A stretch of 63,679 nucleotides of DNA from Eubacterium sp. AM49-13BH. GTDB taxonomy: Bacteria > Bacillota > Clostridia > Lachnospirales > Lachnospiraceae. Within the stretch, counting starts at the first letter, position 1. Every line of letters starts with the position of its first letter. Below the pieces are notes generated by a model. It was not told the DNA's origin and searched no databases. It was given only the letters and a program-made list of their open reading frames with translations. This document shows positions 50,788 through 59,813 of the stretch, one piece after another. A program made the position numbers and the translations under genes. The DNA lies in contig NZ_QSEK01000018.1 of NCBI RefSeq assembly GCF_003464165.1, positions 1 to 63,679 of the forward strand. The letters run 5' to 3'.

Positions 50788-51339
50788 ATGACAATAAAGA
50801 ATGAAACAGCATTCACAAAGGAATGTATGGAAGGGGCTATGCGGGCCTGTGAGGCAGGCAATAGCAGATATAAAACATTTAAGCTTATATATAAGCTGTT
50901 TGGAATAATATTTGCAATGATGATGGTAAGAGAATTTGTGATGAAGCTGACAGGCAATGTTCATGCGGATACATTCATGATTCTGCTGTTCGGAGTTGTG
51001 GCTGTAGTTTTTCTGTATATTGGAATTATCGGAATGGACAAGAGTAACAGACGTAAGTTCTATAATATATATGGGAAAATGGTAGGAGTTAAGTTTTCAT
51101 ATGAGATAGATGCAGAGAATATTATTATTACAGACGAAGAAAACGACAGTGACACATTCAGCTGGAATGATATTGTGAAATGGAATCAGGATTCTGATAA
51201 TATGTATCTGTTTGTTGGGGATGATAACTGCCTGGTTGTAAGCAAGAAAGGGTTTACCCAGGAAAGCGCAGATGATCTGAGACAGCTTGCTGATGCTGTA
51301 ATTGGAATGAGAGATGAGACAGGAAACAGCCAGCAGTAA
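50788..51339 (+). CDS. YcxB-like membrane protein
   Basis: 183 residues from the ATG at 50788; AAGGGAGG lies 5 bases upstream. Two membrane helices (about 40-60 and 65-90) are followed by a PH-like cytoplasmic domain with YEIDAENIIITDE, FSWNDIVKW and LVVSKKGFTQE, the pattern of the YcxB C-terminal family. Function is unknown. Single-gene unit before the citrate synthase promoter. Confidence 0.75.
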   Translation: MTIKNETAFTKECMEGAMRACEAGNSRYKTFKLIYKLFGIIFAMMMVREFVMKLTGNVHADTFMILLFGVVAVVFLYIGIIGMDKSNRRKFYNIYGKMVGVKFSYEIDAENIIITDEENDSDTFSWNDIVKWNQDSDNMYLFVGDDNCLVVSKKGFTQESADDLRQLADAVIGMRDETGNSQQ

Positions 51340-51340
51340 A

Positions 51341-51370
51341 TTGACAAACACTATTAGTAGCAGATATAAT
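51341..51370 (+). promoter_or_regulatory. SigmaA promoter of citrate synthase
   Basis: TTGACA (51341-51346), 18 bases, TATAAT (51365-51370), starting 2 bases after the YcxB gene. Confidence 0.75.
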
Positions 51371-51420
51371 ATCTTCATCTGCGTTTAGCTATGCGGGAAA
51401 TAATCAGGAGGAGGAAAGCC

Positions 51421-52803
51421 ATGAACAATCAGGAAATGATGGAACTTTCAACAGTAGATAAGAGCGATTTTGAGGAACTTGTAAAAGAGTGTACAGCCTC
51501 AGGTATAATCGATCAGAATCTGTATACAGAGTATGATGTAAAGAGAGGTCTTCGTGATAGCAATGGTAACGGCGTACTTACAGGTCTCACAGAGATATCA
51601 GATGTATTAGGTAACCAGAGTGTTCACGGAAGAAAGATACCTGTAGACGGAGAATTATATTTTCAGGGATATAATGTTGAGGAGCTTATCAAGAGAAGCA
51701 GCCTTGACAGATTCAGATTTGAGGAAGCAACATATCTTCTGTTATTCGGAGTACTTCCAGACAAGGATCAGTTAGACAGATTCATAAGAATCTTAACAGA
51801 CCTTCAGGAACTTTCAGGAGCATTCATCAGAGATGTTATTATGAAAGCTACAAGTACTAATCTTATGAATTCGCTTATGAAGAGTATCTTAAGTCTTTAT
51901 TCATATGATGAGAAGCCGGATGATATATCAATTCCTAATGTATTAAGACAGAGTCTTCAGCTTATAGCCAAGATGCCTCTTCTTTCAGTATATGCTTATC
52001 AGTCATACAGACATTTTAAGCTTGATGGAACACTTATGATAAAGAATCCTAAGAAAGGTTATTCAACAGCCGAGAATATCCTCTATATGTTAAGAGATGA
52101 CGGAGACTTTACAGAACTTGAAGCAAAGGTACTTGATATTTGTCTTGTTCTTCATGCAGAGCATGGTGGTGGTAATAACTCAACATTTACAACTCATGTT
52201 GTTACTTCATCAGGAACAGATACATATTCGGCAATTGCTTCATCAATCGCATCCCTTAAAGGACCTAAGCATGGTGGTGCTAACTTAAAGGTTCAGGAAA
52301 TGTTTACAGATATTAAGGCACATTGCAGCAATTGGGACAATAAAGATGAGATATGTACATATCTTAACAAGATCCTTGACAAAGAAGCATTTGACCATGC
52401 AGGACTTATCTATGGTATGGGTCATGCGGTATATACTAACTCAGATCCTAGAGCAGTTATTCTTAAGAAATTTGCAAAACAGCTTTCAGAAGAGAAGGGA
52501 ATGCAGAAAGAATTTGCATTATATGAACTTGTTGAAAGCGAGGCAGGACAGCTTATCATGAACAAGAGAAAGATGTTTAAGCCAGTCTGTGCCAATGTCG
52601 ATTTTTATAGTGGATTTGTATACACAATGCTTGGTATTCCAGAAGAAATGTTTACACCTATGTTTGCTACTTCAAGAATTTCAGGTTGGTGCGCACACAG
52701 ACTTGAGGAACTTGTTAATGCAGGCAAGATTATTCGTCCTGCATACAAATATGTTGGACATCACAGACATATGTTGATATGGACGAGAGATAATTACGTT
52801 TAA
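51421..52803 (+). CDS. Citrate synthase
   Basis: 460 residues from the ATG at 51421, which follows AGGAGGA; upstream codons would include the ribosome site. Catalytic blocks are VLHAEHGGGNNSTF, GPKHGGAN, GMGHAVYTNSDPR and the C-terminal RISGWCAH. It condenses oxaloacetate and acetyl-CoA, probably for glutamate synthesis through the oxidative branch in an anaerobe. A methylcitrate or Re-type role is less likely. No aconitase of standard type is in the window, which makes the fused hydro-lyase at 28.1 kb of interest. aroA follows after 15 bases. Confidence 0.92.
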   Translation: MNNQEMMELSTVDKSDFEELVKECTASGIIDQNLYTEYDVKRGLRDSNGNGVLTGLTEISDVLGNQSVHGRKIPVDGELYFQGYNVEELIKRSSLDRFRFEEATYLLLFGVLPDKDQLDRFIRILTDLQELSGAFIRDVIMKATSTNLMNSLMKSILSLYSYDEKPDDISIPNVLRQSLQLIAKMPLLSVYAYQSYRHFKLDGTLMIKNPKKGYSTAENILYMLRDDGDFTELEAKVLDICLVLHAEHGGGNNSTFTTHVVTSSGTDTYSAIASSIASLKGPKHGGANLKVQEMFTDIKAHCSNWDNKDEICTYLNKILDKEAFDHAGLIYGMGHAVYTNSDPRAVILKKFAKQLSEEKGMQKEFALYELVESEAGQLIMNKRKMFKPVCANVDFYSGFVYTMLGIPEEMFTPMFATSRISGWCAHRLEELVNAGKIIRPAYKYVGHHRHMLIWTRDNYV

Positions 52804-52818
52804 TGGAGTAGTAAAATT

Positions 52819-54114
52819 ATGTCACAGTACAAGGTTAAGAAGCTGGACCACCCGATTCACTGTACAGTTGAAGTGCCTGGTTCAAAGAGTATTACTAACA
52901 GAGCGCTGCTTATGGCAGCTTTATCACAGGGTGAATGTACCCTTAAAGGAGTTTTGTTCAGTGACGATTCGAGACATTTTCTTTTAAGTCTTATCGCACT
53001 TGGATATATTATCGAAGTAAACGAAGTTGAACGATATGTTATCATTCATGGACATGGAAGAGATATTCCTAAGAAGAGAGCAACAATCAATGTGGGAAGT
53101 GCCGGAACAGCGGCAAGATTCCTTACAGCCATGCTTGCATTATCAGATGGTGAGTACACAATTGAAGCTTCTGAACAGATGAAGAAAAGACCAATGCTTC
53201 CGCTTTTTGAAGCATTACAGAGCATGGGAGCAGAGATAGAGTTCCTTGAGAAAGACGGACATCTTCCAGTTAATGTAAAGGGTGCGGCATATGGTGGAAA
53301 GAAACCACAGAATCATGTATCAGTAAGTATAAGTGAAAGTACACAGTTCTTAAGCGCACTTATGATGACATCTCCTATGCTTGAAGAAGGAATACATGTT
53401 CATATTACAAGTAATAAAACAGAAGGTTCATATGTGCGTATAACAGCTAAGATGATGGAACAGTTTGGCTGTGTGGTAGACCATAAAGGGGCAGAGTATG
53501 TAGTTCCTGCGGGTTCAGGTTACTATCCACAGACATATTATATTGAACCGGATGTTTCGGCAGCATGCTACTTCTATGCAGCAGCAGCACTTACAGGCGG
53601 AACAGCTATCGTTAAGGGAGTACATTCTAACTCAATGCAGGGTGACCTTAAGTTCATAGATGTGCTTAAGCAGATGGGCTGTGCTGTGACAGAGGAACGC
53701 GAGGGTATATGTGTCAGCGGACCTAAGGATGGAGAATATTGCGGTGTGGATGTTGATATGAATGATTTCTCAGACCAGTCAATGACACTTGCGGCTATTG
53801 CTCCATTTGCAAAGACTACTACAGTTATCAAGAATATTGAACATATACGATTACAGGAATCAGACAGAATTGAGGCTATGGTCAACGAGCTTAACAATCT
53901 TGGCGTTGATGTCAAAGAGGGAAGAGACCGTATAGAGATATCTCCAGCCAATGTTAAGCCGGGTGTTGTTGACACATATAATGACCACAGAATGGCAATG
54001 TCATTTGCATTAATCGGACTGCGTGTTGATGGCATAATAATAGATAATTACGAGTGCTGTTGTAAGACATTTGAGAACTATTTTGAAGTACTTGAAAAGG
54101 CATGTGCACAGTAA
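52819..54114 (+). CDS. aroA: 3-phosphoshikimate 1-carboxyvinyltransferase (EPSP synthase)
   Basis: 431 residues. Motifs GSKSITNRAL, NVGSAGTAARFLTA, SESTQFLSA, DVSAACYF and the late LQESDRIEA and NDHRMAM blocks. It joins phosphoenolpyruvate to shikimate-3-phosphate in aromatic amino acid synthesis. The segment GSAGTAARFL at the PEP site is closer to class II (glyphosate-tolerant) than class I enzymes. Confidence 0.95.
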   Translation: MSQYKVKKLDHPIHCTVEVPGSKSITNRALLMAALSQGECTLKGVLFSDDSRHFLLSLIALGYIIEVNEVERYVIIHGHGRDIPKKRATINVGSAGTAARFLTAMLALSDGEYTIEASEQMKKRPMLPLFEALQSMGAEIEFLEKDGHLPVNVKGAAYGGKKPQNHVSVSISESTQFLSALMMTSPMLEEGIHVHITSNKTEGSYVRITAKMMEQFGCVVDHKGAEYVVPAGSGYYPQTYYIEPDVSAACYFYAAAALTGGTAIVKGVHSNSMQGDLKFIDVLKQMGCAVTEEREGICVSGPKDGEYCGVDVDMNDFSDQSMTLAAIAPFAKTTTVIKNIEHIRLQESDRIEAMVNELNNLGVDVKEGRDRIEISPANVKPGVVDTYNDHRMAMSFALIGLRVDGIIIDNYECCCKTFENYFEVLEKACAQ

Positions 54115-54169
54115 CATATAAAAGTTTATCTTTGATACCTTACAGCATGGTAATATGCATATATTGTCG

Positions 54170-54198
54170 TTGCTGAAAATAAATATATATGGTATTAT
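54170..54198 (+). promoter_or_regulatory. Putative promoter of the YIP1-like gene
   Basis: TTGCTG (54170-54175), 17 bases, TATTAT (54193-54198). Confidence 0.45.
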
Positions 54199-54259
54199 AA
54201 AAAAGGTTAAGACAACAACCATACAATATTTTAACTTTTACTTTCAGGAGGGAAAAGAA

Positions 54260-55105
54260 ATGAGTTTTTGTAAGTATTGTGGAAGACAGTTACAGGACGG
54301 AGAAGTCTGTACATGTCAGCAGGCACAGCAGTCAGCCGGAGCAGCACAGCCTCAGCAGGCAGCGCAGCAGACATTCCAGCAGGGAGCAGGTCAGCAGACA
54401 CAGCAGGGATTTAATCAGCAGCAGGCTTCACAGCAGATGGATGCAGTGAAGAAGGCAGGAGCTAATGCAGCCCTTGATTATGTTAATGTGTTGAAGGGCT
54501 TGTTTACATCGCCGGTAGAAACAGTATCAGCATTTGTTGCTAAAGCTAATGTTATTATGATTGCAATACTTATTGGTGGTCAGGCAATTATTAACATGCT
54601 TACAAGATTATTTGATATGTTAATTGCTAACAGTAAGGCAAAGGTTACAACAGGAAGTAAAGAACTTGACAGCTTACTTTCATCTTACTACAGCTCATAT
54701 ACTAATACCAAGCCATATCCAGCAGGCTCAATATTCAAGAACATGCTTCTTGAGATTCTTCTGGTAGCAGTAGCGGCAGCTGTAATTGCACTTGTAGTTA
54801 TGCTTCTTGCAAAGGCATTTAACAAGGCTAATGTTACATATATGCAGGGCCTTGCAGTATATGCCATTACAGCAGTACTTGGTATACCAGCAGAGTTACT
54901 CAGTTGGGTAACAGGTCTTACATCAGTAGGATTCATTGACAGAATATCTTCATGTGTAACAGTATTTTCTAATGTAGCAGGATATGCATTTGTATACATA
55001 GCAATCCGAGCATTATGCAAGGATGAGAAGAAGATACCTCTTATAATGGCAATCTCATATGTTGCAGTTAATTTCCTTACATGGGTATTAAGACTTATGT
55101 TCTAA
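54260..55105 (+). CDS. Zinc-ribbon YIP1-family membrane protein
   Basis: 281 residues from the ATG at 54260, preceded by AGGAGG at 54247-54252. A short zinc ribbon (C4, C7, C17, C19: CKYCG...CTC) is followed by a Gln/Ala-rich flexible linker (about 20-75) and five membrane helices of the Yip1 type. Such proteins are common in Firmicutes with no known role. Clean single-gene unit with its own terminator. Confidence 0.8.
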   Translation: MSFCKYCGRQLQDGEVCTCQQAQQSAGAAQPQQAAQQTFQQGAGQQTQQGFNQQQASQQMDAVKKAGANAALDYVNVLKGLFTSPVETVSAFVAKANVIMIAILIGGQAIINMLTRLFDMLIANSKAKVTTGSKELDSLLSSYYSSYTNTKPYPAGSIFKNMLLEILLVAVAAAVIALVVMLLAKAFNKANVTYMQGLAVYAITAVLGIPAELLSWVTGLTSVGFIDRISSCVTVFSNVAGYAFVYIAIRALCKDEKKIPLIMAISYVAVNFLTWVLRLMF

Positions 55106-55136
55106 TTAACAATTTGATAATTGATTATAATTAATG

Positions 55137-55188
55137 ATTCCCGCAGACCAGAAGTGTGAATACACAATGGCCTGCCGGGAATTTTTTA
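55137..55188 (+). terminator. Terminator of the YIP1-like gene
   Basis: ATTCCCG (55137-55143) pairs with CGGGAAT (55176-55182); inner CAG/CTG and TGTG/ACAC pairs extend the stem, and six T follow. Confidence 0.85.
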
Positions 55189-55257
55189 TTATTTTTCAAC
55201 TTTTTACAAATGTATTTCGTATATAAGTGTAAGAGAACTTATATCAAGGAGGTACTT

Positions 55258-56142
55258 ATGGGGAGAAGAAAATGTTTAATTATTCCGGTCCTTATGGCAG
55301 GAATATTATTAATGGGAGGCTGCAGCAGACAGAGCATTGAAGATGTGAAGCATTTTCAGGAGACAAGCACAGCCGTAGAGAATCAGACCAATCAGACAGG
55401 AATTATTCAGGAGAACGAATCACGTGGGAACAAAGTTGATAATGTGTTTGCGGGAATGGTTTCAAGTAGTCCTAAATATGCTGAAAGATATTCAGATGTT
55501 GATATGGAGATTTATACAGGGAAACTGGTTACCAAATTTACATACAGTATAGGTGAAACAGCCATTGCTGAAAATGTTGATGAGTTATCCAAGCTGATGA
55601 GCGAGGAGGACATAGCTGAATATATAAAATATGATACTGAAACACCAGAAAAATTCAGTGCATATGACAAGATGATTAATGAAGATGGAACATTTGCAAA
55701 TGATAGAAAAGGTATCAAGCAGGTTGCCCTGCTGATGAAGTTAAAGATTACTAATAATGGTGATGAAGATTTTCAGTTTCTGTCGAACGGATTCCGTTTG
55801 TATTGCTTCAGATATAACGAACAGGACGATGCAACATATTATTCAACCATAGAAAGCAGACAATCATATCTTAATATTCATGATGACCATGAAATATTCA
55901 GACATCATCTTACAATTAAGCCGGGAGAAACTAAAGAGGTTGTTGCAATGGAGGTCATTCCTTATGAATTTGTTACTTCTTACACAAGAACAACTGCTAA
56001 TGTTGGAGGTCAATATATAGATACATATAAGGATATAACAACAGATGGTCTTACTATAGATTCGTTGTATACATGCTACAGTACAACTGATAAAGCATTT
56101 CCTGTTGGTTCTCCGATAGTAAAGCTTGATATAGACAAGTAG
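55258..56142 (+). CDS. Lipoprotein, first gene of the ABC cassette
   Basis: 294 residues from the ATG at 55258, which has AAGGAGG upstream. The lipobox is LLMGGC with the lipidated Cys22. The mature part has a Ser/Thr/Asn linker, then an immunoglobulin-like beta region with MKLKITNNGDEDF and LTIKPGETKEV, as in DUF4352/DUF5027-type extracytoplasmic proteins. It would sit outside the membrane beside the permeases encoded next (17 bases on). No binding partner can be named. Confidence 0.75.
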   Translation: MGRRKCLIIPVLMAGILLMGGCSRQSIEDVKHFQETSTAVENQTNQTGIIQENESRGNKVDNVFAGMVSSSPKYAERYSDVDMEIYTGKLVTKFTYSIGETAIAENVDELSKLMSEEDIAEYIKYDTETPEKFSAYDKMINEDGTFANDRKGIKQVALLMKLKITNNGDEDFQFLSNGFRLYCFRYNEQDDATYYSTIESRQSYLNIHDDHEIFRHHLTIKPGETKEVVAMEVIPYEFVTSYTRTTANVGGQYIDTYKDITTDGLTIDSLYTCYSTTDKAFPVGSPIVKLDIDK

Positions 56143-56158
56143 CCGGGAGGAAAACAGT

Positions 56159-56980
56159 ATGAAGGTGATGATTAAGACAGAGCTCGAAAGGGCATTTAAA
56201 AGCTGGAGTCTGTGGCTGGCTCTTATAATTGGGATGGGGTTAAGTATAGCACAGATTATAACCAGGATTATACCGGCAGCCATGAATCCGCTGATGGGAT
56301 ATATGCCTGATAATGCCACACTTATGCCGATAAGTGCATTTCAGGTGTGGATAGGTAATGGAGTATCATTTGAATACAGTCTGTTTATAAGGCTGATTCC
56401 GATACTGGCGGCTATGCCGTATGCAGTTACATATCTGTCAGATATTAAAAGTGGAATTATTAAGAATTATGTAACGAGAACAGCTAAGTTTAATTATCTT
56501 GCTGCCAAATATATTGCAGTGTTTGTGACGGGAGGTGTGGTAGTGGTTATGCCATTGCTTATTAATTACCTGACTGCGATAACTATTCTTCCATCACTTG
56601 TGTGGCCGGTTGGTGTATTTGCAAGTTCTCCAAAAAGTATATGGTCAGCAATATTTTATACACATCCACACATTTATATGATTATGTATATGATTCTGCT
56701 TTTTGTGTGCGGAGGTCTTATGGCAACAATAGCACTTATTGTATCTAATATAGTTAATAACAGATTTGTGGCTATGCTTGCACCATATATTATTACTGAA
56801 TTTGCAAATGCGATACTGCGCATGTCTGATAAGAAATGGCTGAGAGGTATTGCACCGACAAAGCTTTTTAATATGGCACAGACCAATACAGGAGCATCGT
56901 TCATAGTGTATATAGCAGTATTACTGATACTTGGAGTTGTTGTGTATTTTATAGGAGGGCTTAAGCATGAAACATACTAA
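56159..56980 (+). CDS. ABC-2 type permease, cassette subunit 1
   Basis: 273 residues with six predicted membrane helices. It starts MKVMIKTELERAFKSWSLWLAL, the usual ABC-2 opening, and has a long loop after helix 1. GGGAGG site; the last 14 bases overlap the next gene. With the ATPase at 59.1 kb it should form an exporter, of peptides or lipids by analogy with immunity-type ABC-2 systems. Confidence 0.75.
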   Translation: MKVMIKTELERAFKSWSLWLALIIGMGLSIAQIITRIIPAAMNPLMGYMPDNATLMPISAFQVWIGNGVSFEYSLFIRLIPILAAMPYAVTYLSDIKSGIIKNYVTRTAKFNYLAAKYIAVFVTGGVVVVMPLLINYLTAITILPSLVWPVGVFASSPKSIWSAIFYTHPHIYMIMYMILLFVCGGLMATIALIVSNIVNNRFVAMLAPYIITEFANAILRMSDKKWLRGIAPTKLFNMAQTNTGASFIVYIAVLLILGVVVYFIGGLKHETY

Positions 56981-57536
56981 AGGCAGATTCAGCATAAGAA
57001 AGCACCCGTTTATAATTACATTTATAATAATGGCAGTAATTGCTGTAGTAGTTGCAGTTGGATATATAGATGTGAATCACAGATTTCCAGAGCCGGAAGA
57101 AGAAATTGTAGAGAAGGATGAATGGGTACAGTATTCTGATGGGATAAAGATTACGGTTACAGGAATTGATTACTGCACTGAACGGGAAGTTAATGAAAAA
57201 TACAGCGCCAGTGTTAAGGAACTGGGCAGGTTTAATTATATAGTTTTAAAGGTTAAAGTTCAGAATGAGTCACAGGATAAGTTTAATATGTTCAGTATTG
57301 TGACAGACTCTAATCTTGTTATATACCCGGATGGATATGAAAATCAGGGAATGGTATGTGAAGATAATGTATCTGTTGATAAAGGCGAGGTCAAAGACTT
57401 TACACTGGCATATGTCATTAGTAAAAATTATCTGAGTGAAAAGAAGCTGGATAAGCTCCTTCATGAAGATATATATCTGTGTTTTAAGGCTTATCCAGTA
57501 AGACAGGCGATTGTAATCAGGGGTATAGATGGATGA
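56967..57536 (+). CDS. Membrane-anchored extracytoplasmic protein of the cassette
   Basis: 189 residues: short basic N-terminus, one membrane helix (about 13-33), then an outside beta domain with YIVLKVKVQNESQDKFNM and VDKGEVKDFTLAYV. The pattern parallels the cassette lipoprotein, so two related sensor or ligand-binding domains may serve the same transporter. Overlaps both neighbours (14 bases before, 4 after). Family not firmly recognised. Confidence 0.65.
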   Translation: MKHTKGRFSIRKHPFIITFIIMAVIAVVVAVGYIDVNHRFPEPEEEIVEKDEWVQYSDGIKITVTGIDYCTEREVNEKYSASVKELGRFNYIVLKVKVQNESQDKFNMFSIVTDSNLVIYPDGYENQGMVCEDNVSVDKGEVKDFTLAYVISKNYLSEKKLDKLLHEDIYLCFKAYPVRQAIVIRGIDG

Positions 57537-58288
57537 AGAAATTAAAATTATTATTTAATGTAAGCGAGGCTGCACTTACGGCGGCTGTGTTTGTGTTAGT
57601 AACAGCGCTTGTACCGATGGATATAATTCTAAAACTTGTGAGTCAGTCCGTTATTAATGGAAATCCGTGCCTGTATGATGCACTTATCAGTGTGAATGTA
57701 AGTACAATGTGGAGATATGTTGTTCCATTTGTATTGTTTTATGTTCTTTATATTCAGAAATATGATTTGAACAGTGCAATAGTTATAAGAAGAAAGAATG
57801 TAAGAAATGTGTGGATTAATTCACAGATTAATATGGTTGTGGCAGCAGGATTTTTCTCTGCGTATATTACGGTGGTAACTTTAACAGCCGGGTATCTGAT
57901 GACAGGAAAAGTATATAACTGGGATGAAAAATTCAGCAAGGCATTCATGGCAACAGGAGATATAGTACAGAACCGCCCATCACTGTGGCTTTTTATAATT
58001 GCATTTGTTATAGAAGCATTTGCAATACTGTATGTATCAGGCACGCTTATGATGATTATGTGGTGGCTTACTAATAACCAGTGGGCAGGTTTCCTTGCTG
58101 CCCTGGCTGTGAGCAGCTTTGAGAACATGGCGTATATGGGATTTCTTACATATTATTACAAGTTAAGAGGCAATATCTATATGAACGGTGTGCAGATATG
58201 GAGGAATATATTGTATCCGCTGATACTGTGTCTGGCTGTGTCACTGGTAACAACTGTTATTATCAGAAGAAAGGACTTTTTCAGATGA
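57533..58288 (+). CDS. Polytopic membrane protein of the cassette, subunit 2
   Basis: 251 residues with six or so membrane helices and an external loop after helix 1 (SQSVINGNPCLYDA). ATGA overlap with the previous gene and with the following one. No strong family match; size and helix spacing suit a second permease-like component. Confidence 0.65.
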   Translation: MKKLKLLFNVSEAALTAAVFVLVTALVPMDIILKLVSQSVINGNPCLYDALISVNVSTMWRYVVPFVLFYVLYIQKYDLNSAIVIRRKNVRNVWINSQINMVVAAGFFSAYITVVTLTAGYLMTGKVYNWDEKFSKAFMATGDIVQNRPSLWLFIIAFVIEAFAILYVSGTLMMIMWWLTNNQWAGFLAALAVSSFENMAYMGFLTYYYKLRGNIYMNGVQIWRNILYPLILCLAVSLVTTVIIRRKDFFR

Positions 58289-59133
58289 AAAATGTGATTT
58301 TTCAGATAAAATACGATTTCATTAATGGAATAGTGCATCAGTGGAAGAAATTTCTTCTGATTGCAGTGGTATATGCTGTTCTTATAACAGACTTTCTTGT
58401 GCGCTGTAAGACAAAACATTTTATGGGACAATACACATCATCGGATATCATATTATATATCTTTCGCGGGATGCGCTGGATTGTGGATGTACAGACAGAT
58501 ATTAATATTCCGACAGCATACATACTTCCTAATATTCTTATTGGCTTTGCAATAGGTAACTATCCATTCAAGGATATTAACGGTTATGGCGGAATGGTGC
58601 TTATGAGAGCAGGTAAGAAGCTGGTATGGTGGTTATCCAAATGTATATGGGCAGTGTTTACTGCATGTATCTGTTATGGAATCTTAATACTTGAGATAGC
58701 CGGTGTTTCGCTGGCAGGCGGAAGACTGAGCCTGCAGGTCAATAAACAGGTGTGTATCAGTATAGACGGTTACGACAAAACACTGATAAAGAATAATCCG
58801 AATCTTACAAGACTTACAGTGTATATGATTATTGTGGGGCTTCTCACAACAATTGCAATATGCCTTGTACAGATATGCGTTTCACAGATTATGGGACCGA
58901 TTATCGGGTACATTGCTGTCGTAGTTATACTGATTATGGGAGTATTTTTCAGGTCATTCCTGTTTATAGGTAACGGCTTCATGGCGTTAAGAAATATTAT
59001 GTATACACCTGAAGGCGGGAGCCTTACGCTGACGGTTATTGCAGATATTGTGCTGATAGTTATTTCAGTAATTGCAGGATATGTTTCGTTTAGGAGAATG
59101 GATATATTAAAGAAGAGTGATTGGAGGGTGTAA
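58285..59133 (+). CDS. Polytopic membrane protein of the cassette, subunit 3
   Basis: 282 residues from the ATG at 58285, which overlaps the previous stop (ATGA); the frame is open further up but inside the preceding gene. About six helices, with GNYPFKDINGYGGMVLMRAGKK after helix 2 and a long external loop (about 150-175). Probably the third membrane subunit. The ATPase gene starts 3 bases later. Confidence 0.65.
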   Translation: MKNVIFQIKYDFINGIVHQWKKFLLIAVVYAVLITDFLVRCKTKHFMGQYTSSDIILYIFRGMRWIVDVQTDINIPTAYILPNILIGFAIGNYPFKDINGYGGMVLMRAGKKLVWWLSKCIWAVFTACICYGILILEIAGVSLAGGRLSLQVNKQVCISIDGYDKTLIKNNPNLTRLTVYMIIVGLLTTIAICLVQICVSQIMGPIIGYIAVVVILIMGVFFRSFLFIGNGFMALRNIMYTPEGGSLTLTVIADIVLIVISVIAGYVSFRRMDILKKSDWRV

Positions 59134-59135
59134 TT

Positions 59136-59768
59136 ATGGTAATAAAGCTTACAAATGTTTCAAAGGTTATAAAGAAGGCAAAGGTTCTTGATAATGTTAA
59201 TCTGGAACTTACAAGTGGTAAAGTGTACGGATTAAAGGGAAAGAATGGCTCAGGAAAGACAATGCTTATGAGGGTTATATGCGGTCTTATATCAGCAACA
59301 GAGGGAACTGTTGAGATAGACGGCAAGATTCTTGGAAAGGATATGACATTTCCGGACAGTGTCGGAGTGTTAATAGAGAATCCCGCATTTATCGGTAATT
59401 ATACGGGCTTTAAGAATCTTAAGGTGCTTGCTTCAATCCAGAACAGAGTTGATGATGAACATATAAGAGAGGTAATACATCAGGTAGGTCTTGACCCTGA
59501 TGATAAGAGAACTTATAGAAAATATTCTCTTGGTATGAAGCAGAAGCTTGGAATTGCTGCAGCCTACATGGAGAATCCTGACCTTATCATACTTGATGAG
59601 CCTATCAACGCACTTGATGAAGCCGGAGCAAAGCAGGTTCATGAGATACTTGAGGAACAGAAGAAAAGAGGTGCGCTTATCATAATTGCATGCCACGATA
59701 AGGAAGAACTTGAGATGCTCTCTGACGAGATAATTGAGATTAGTGAAGGAAGAATCATAGAAAAGTAA
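59136..59768 (+). CDS. ABC transporter ATP-binding protein of the cassette
   Basis: 210 residues from the ATG at 59136, with GGAGGG upstream; a TTG at 59121 overlaps the site. Walker A GKNGSGKTM, Q-loop ENPAF, signature YSLGMKQKLG, Walker B LIILDEP and switch His in ACHDKEE. The signature SLGMKQ and short length are typical of ATPases of bacitracin/lantibiotic-immunity-type ABC-2 systems. It powers the membrane subunits encoded upstream. Confidence 0.9.
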   Translation: MVIKLTNVSKVIKKAKVLDNVNLELTSGKVYGLKGKNGSGKTMLMRVICGLISATEGTVEIDGKILGKDMTFPDSVGVLIENPAFIGNYTGFKNLKVLASIQNRVDDEHIREVIHQVGLDPDDKRTYRKYSLGMKQKLGIAAAYMENPDLIILDEPINALDEAGAKQVHEILEEQKKRGALIIIACHDKEELEMLSDEIIEISEGRIIEK

Positions 59769-59772
59769 AGGA

Positions 59773-59808
59773 AAAGGGCGGTCATACAGGTAAGTGTGAT
59801 CGCCCTTT
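59773..59808. terminator. Bidirectional terminator between the ABC cassette and the serine hydrolase
   Basis: A 15-bp stem with wobbles (59773-59787 with 59794-59808), loop of six, and T-rich runs on both sides. It serves two convergent units. Confidence 0.85.
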
Positions 59809-59813
59809 GATAT

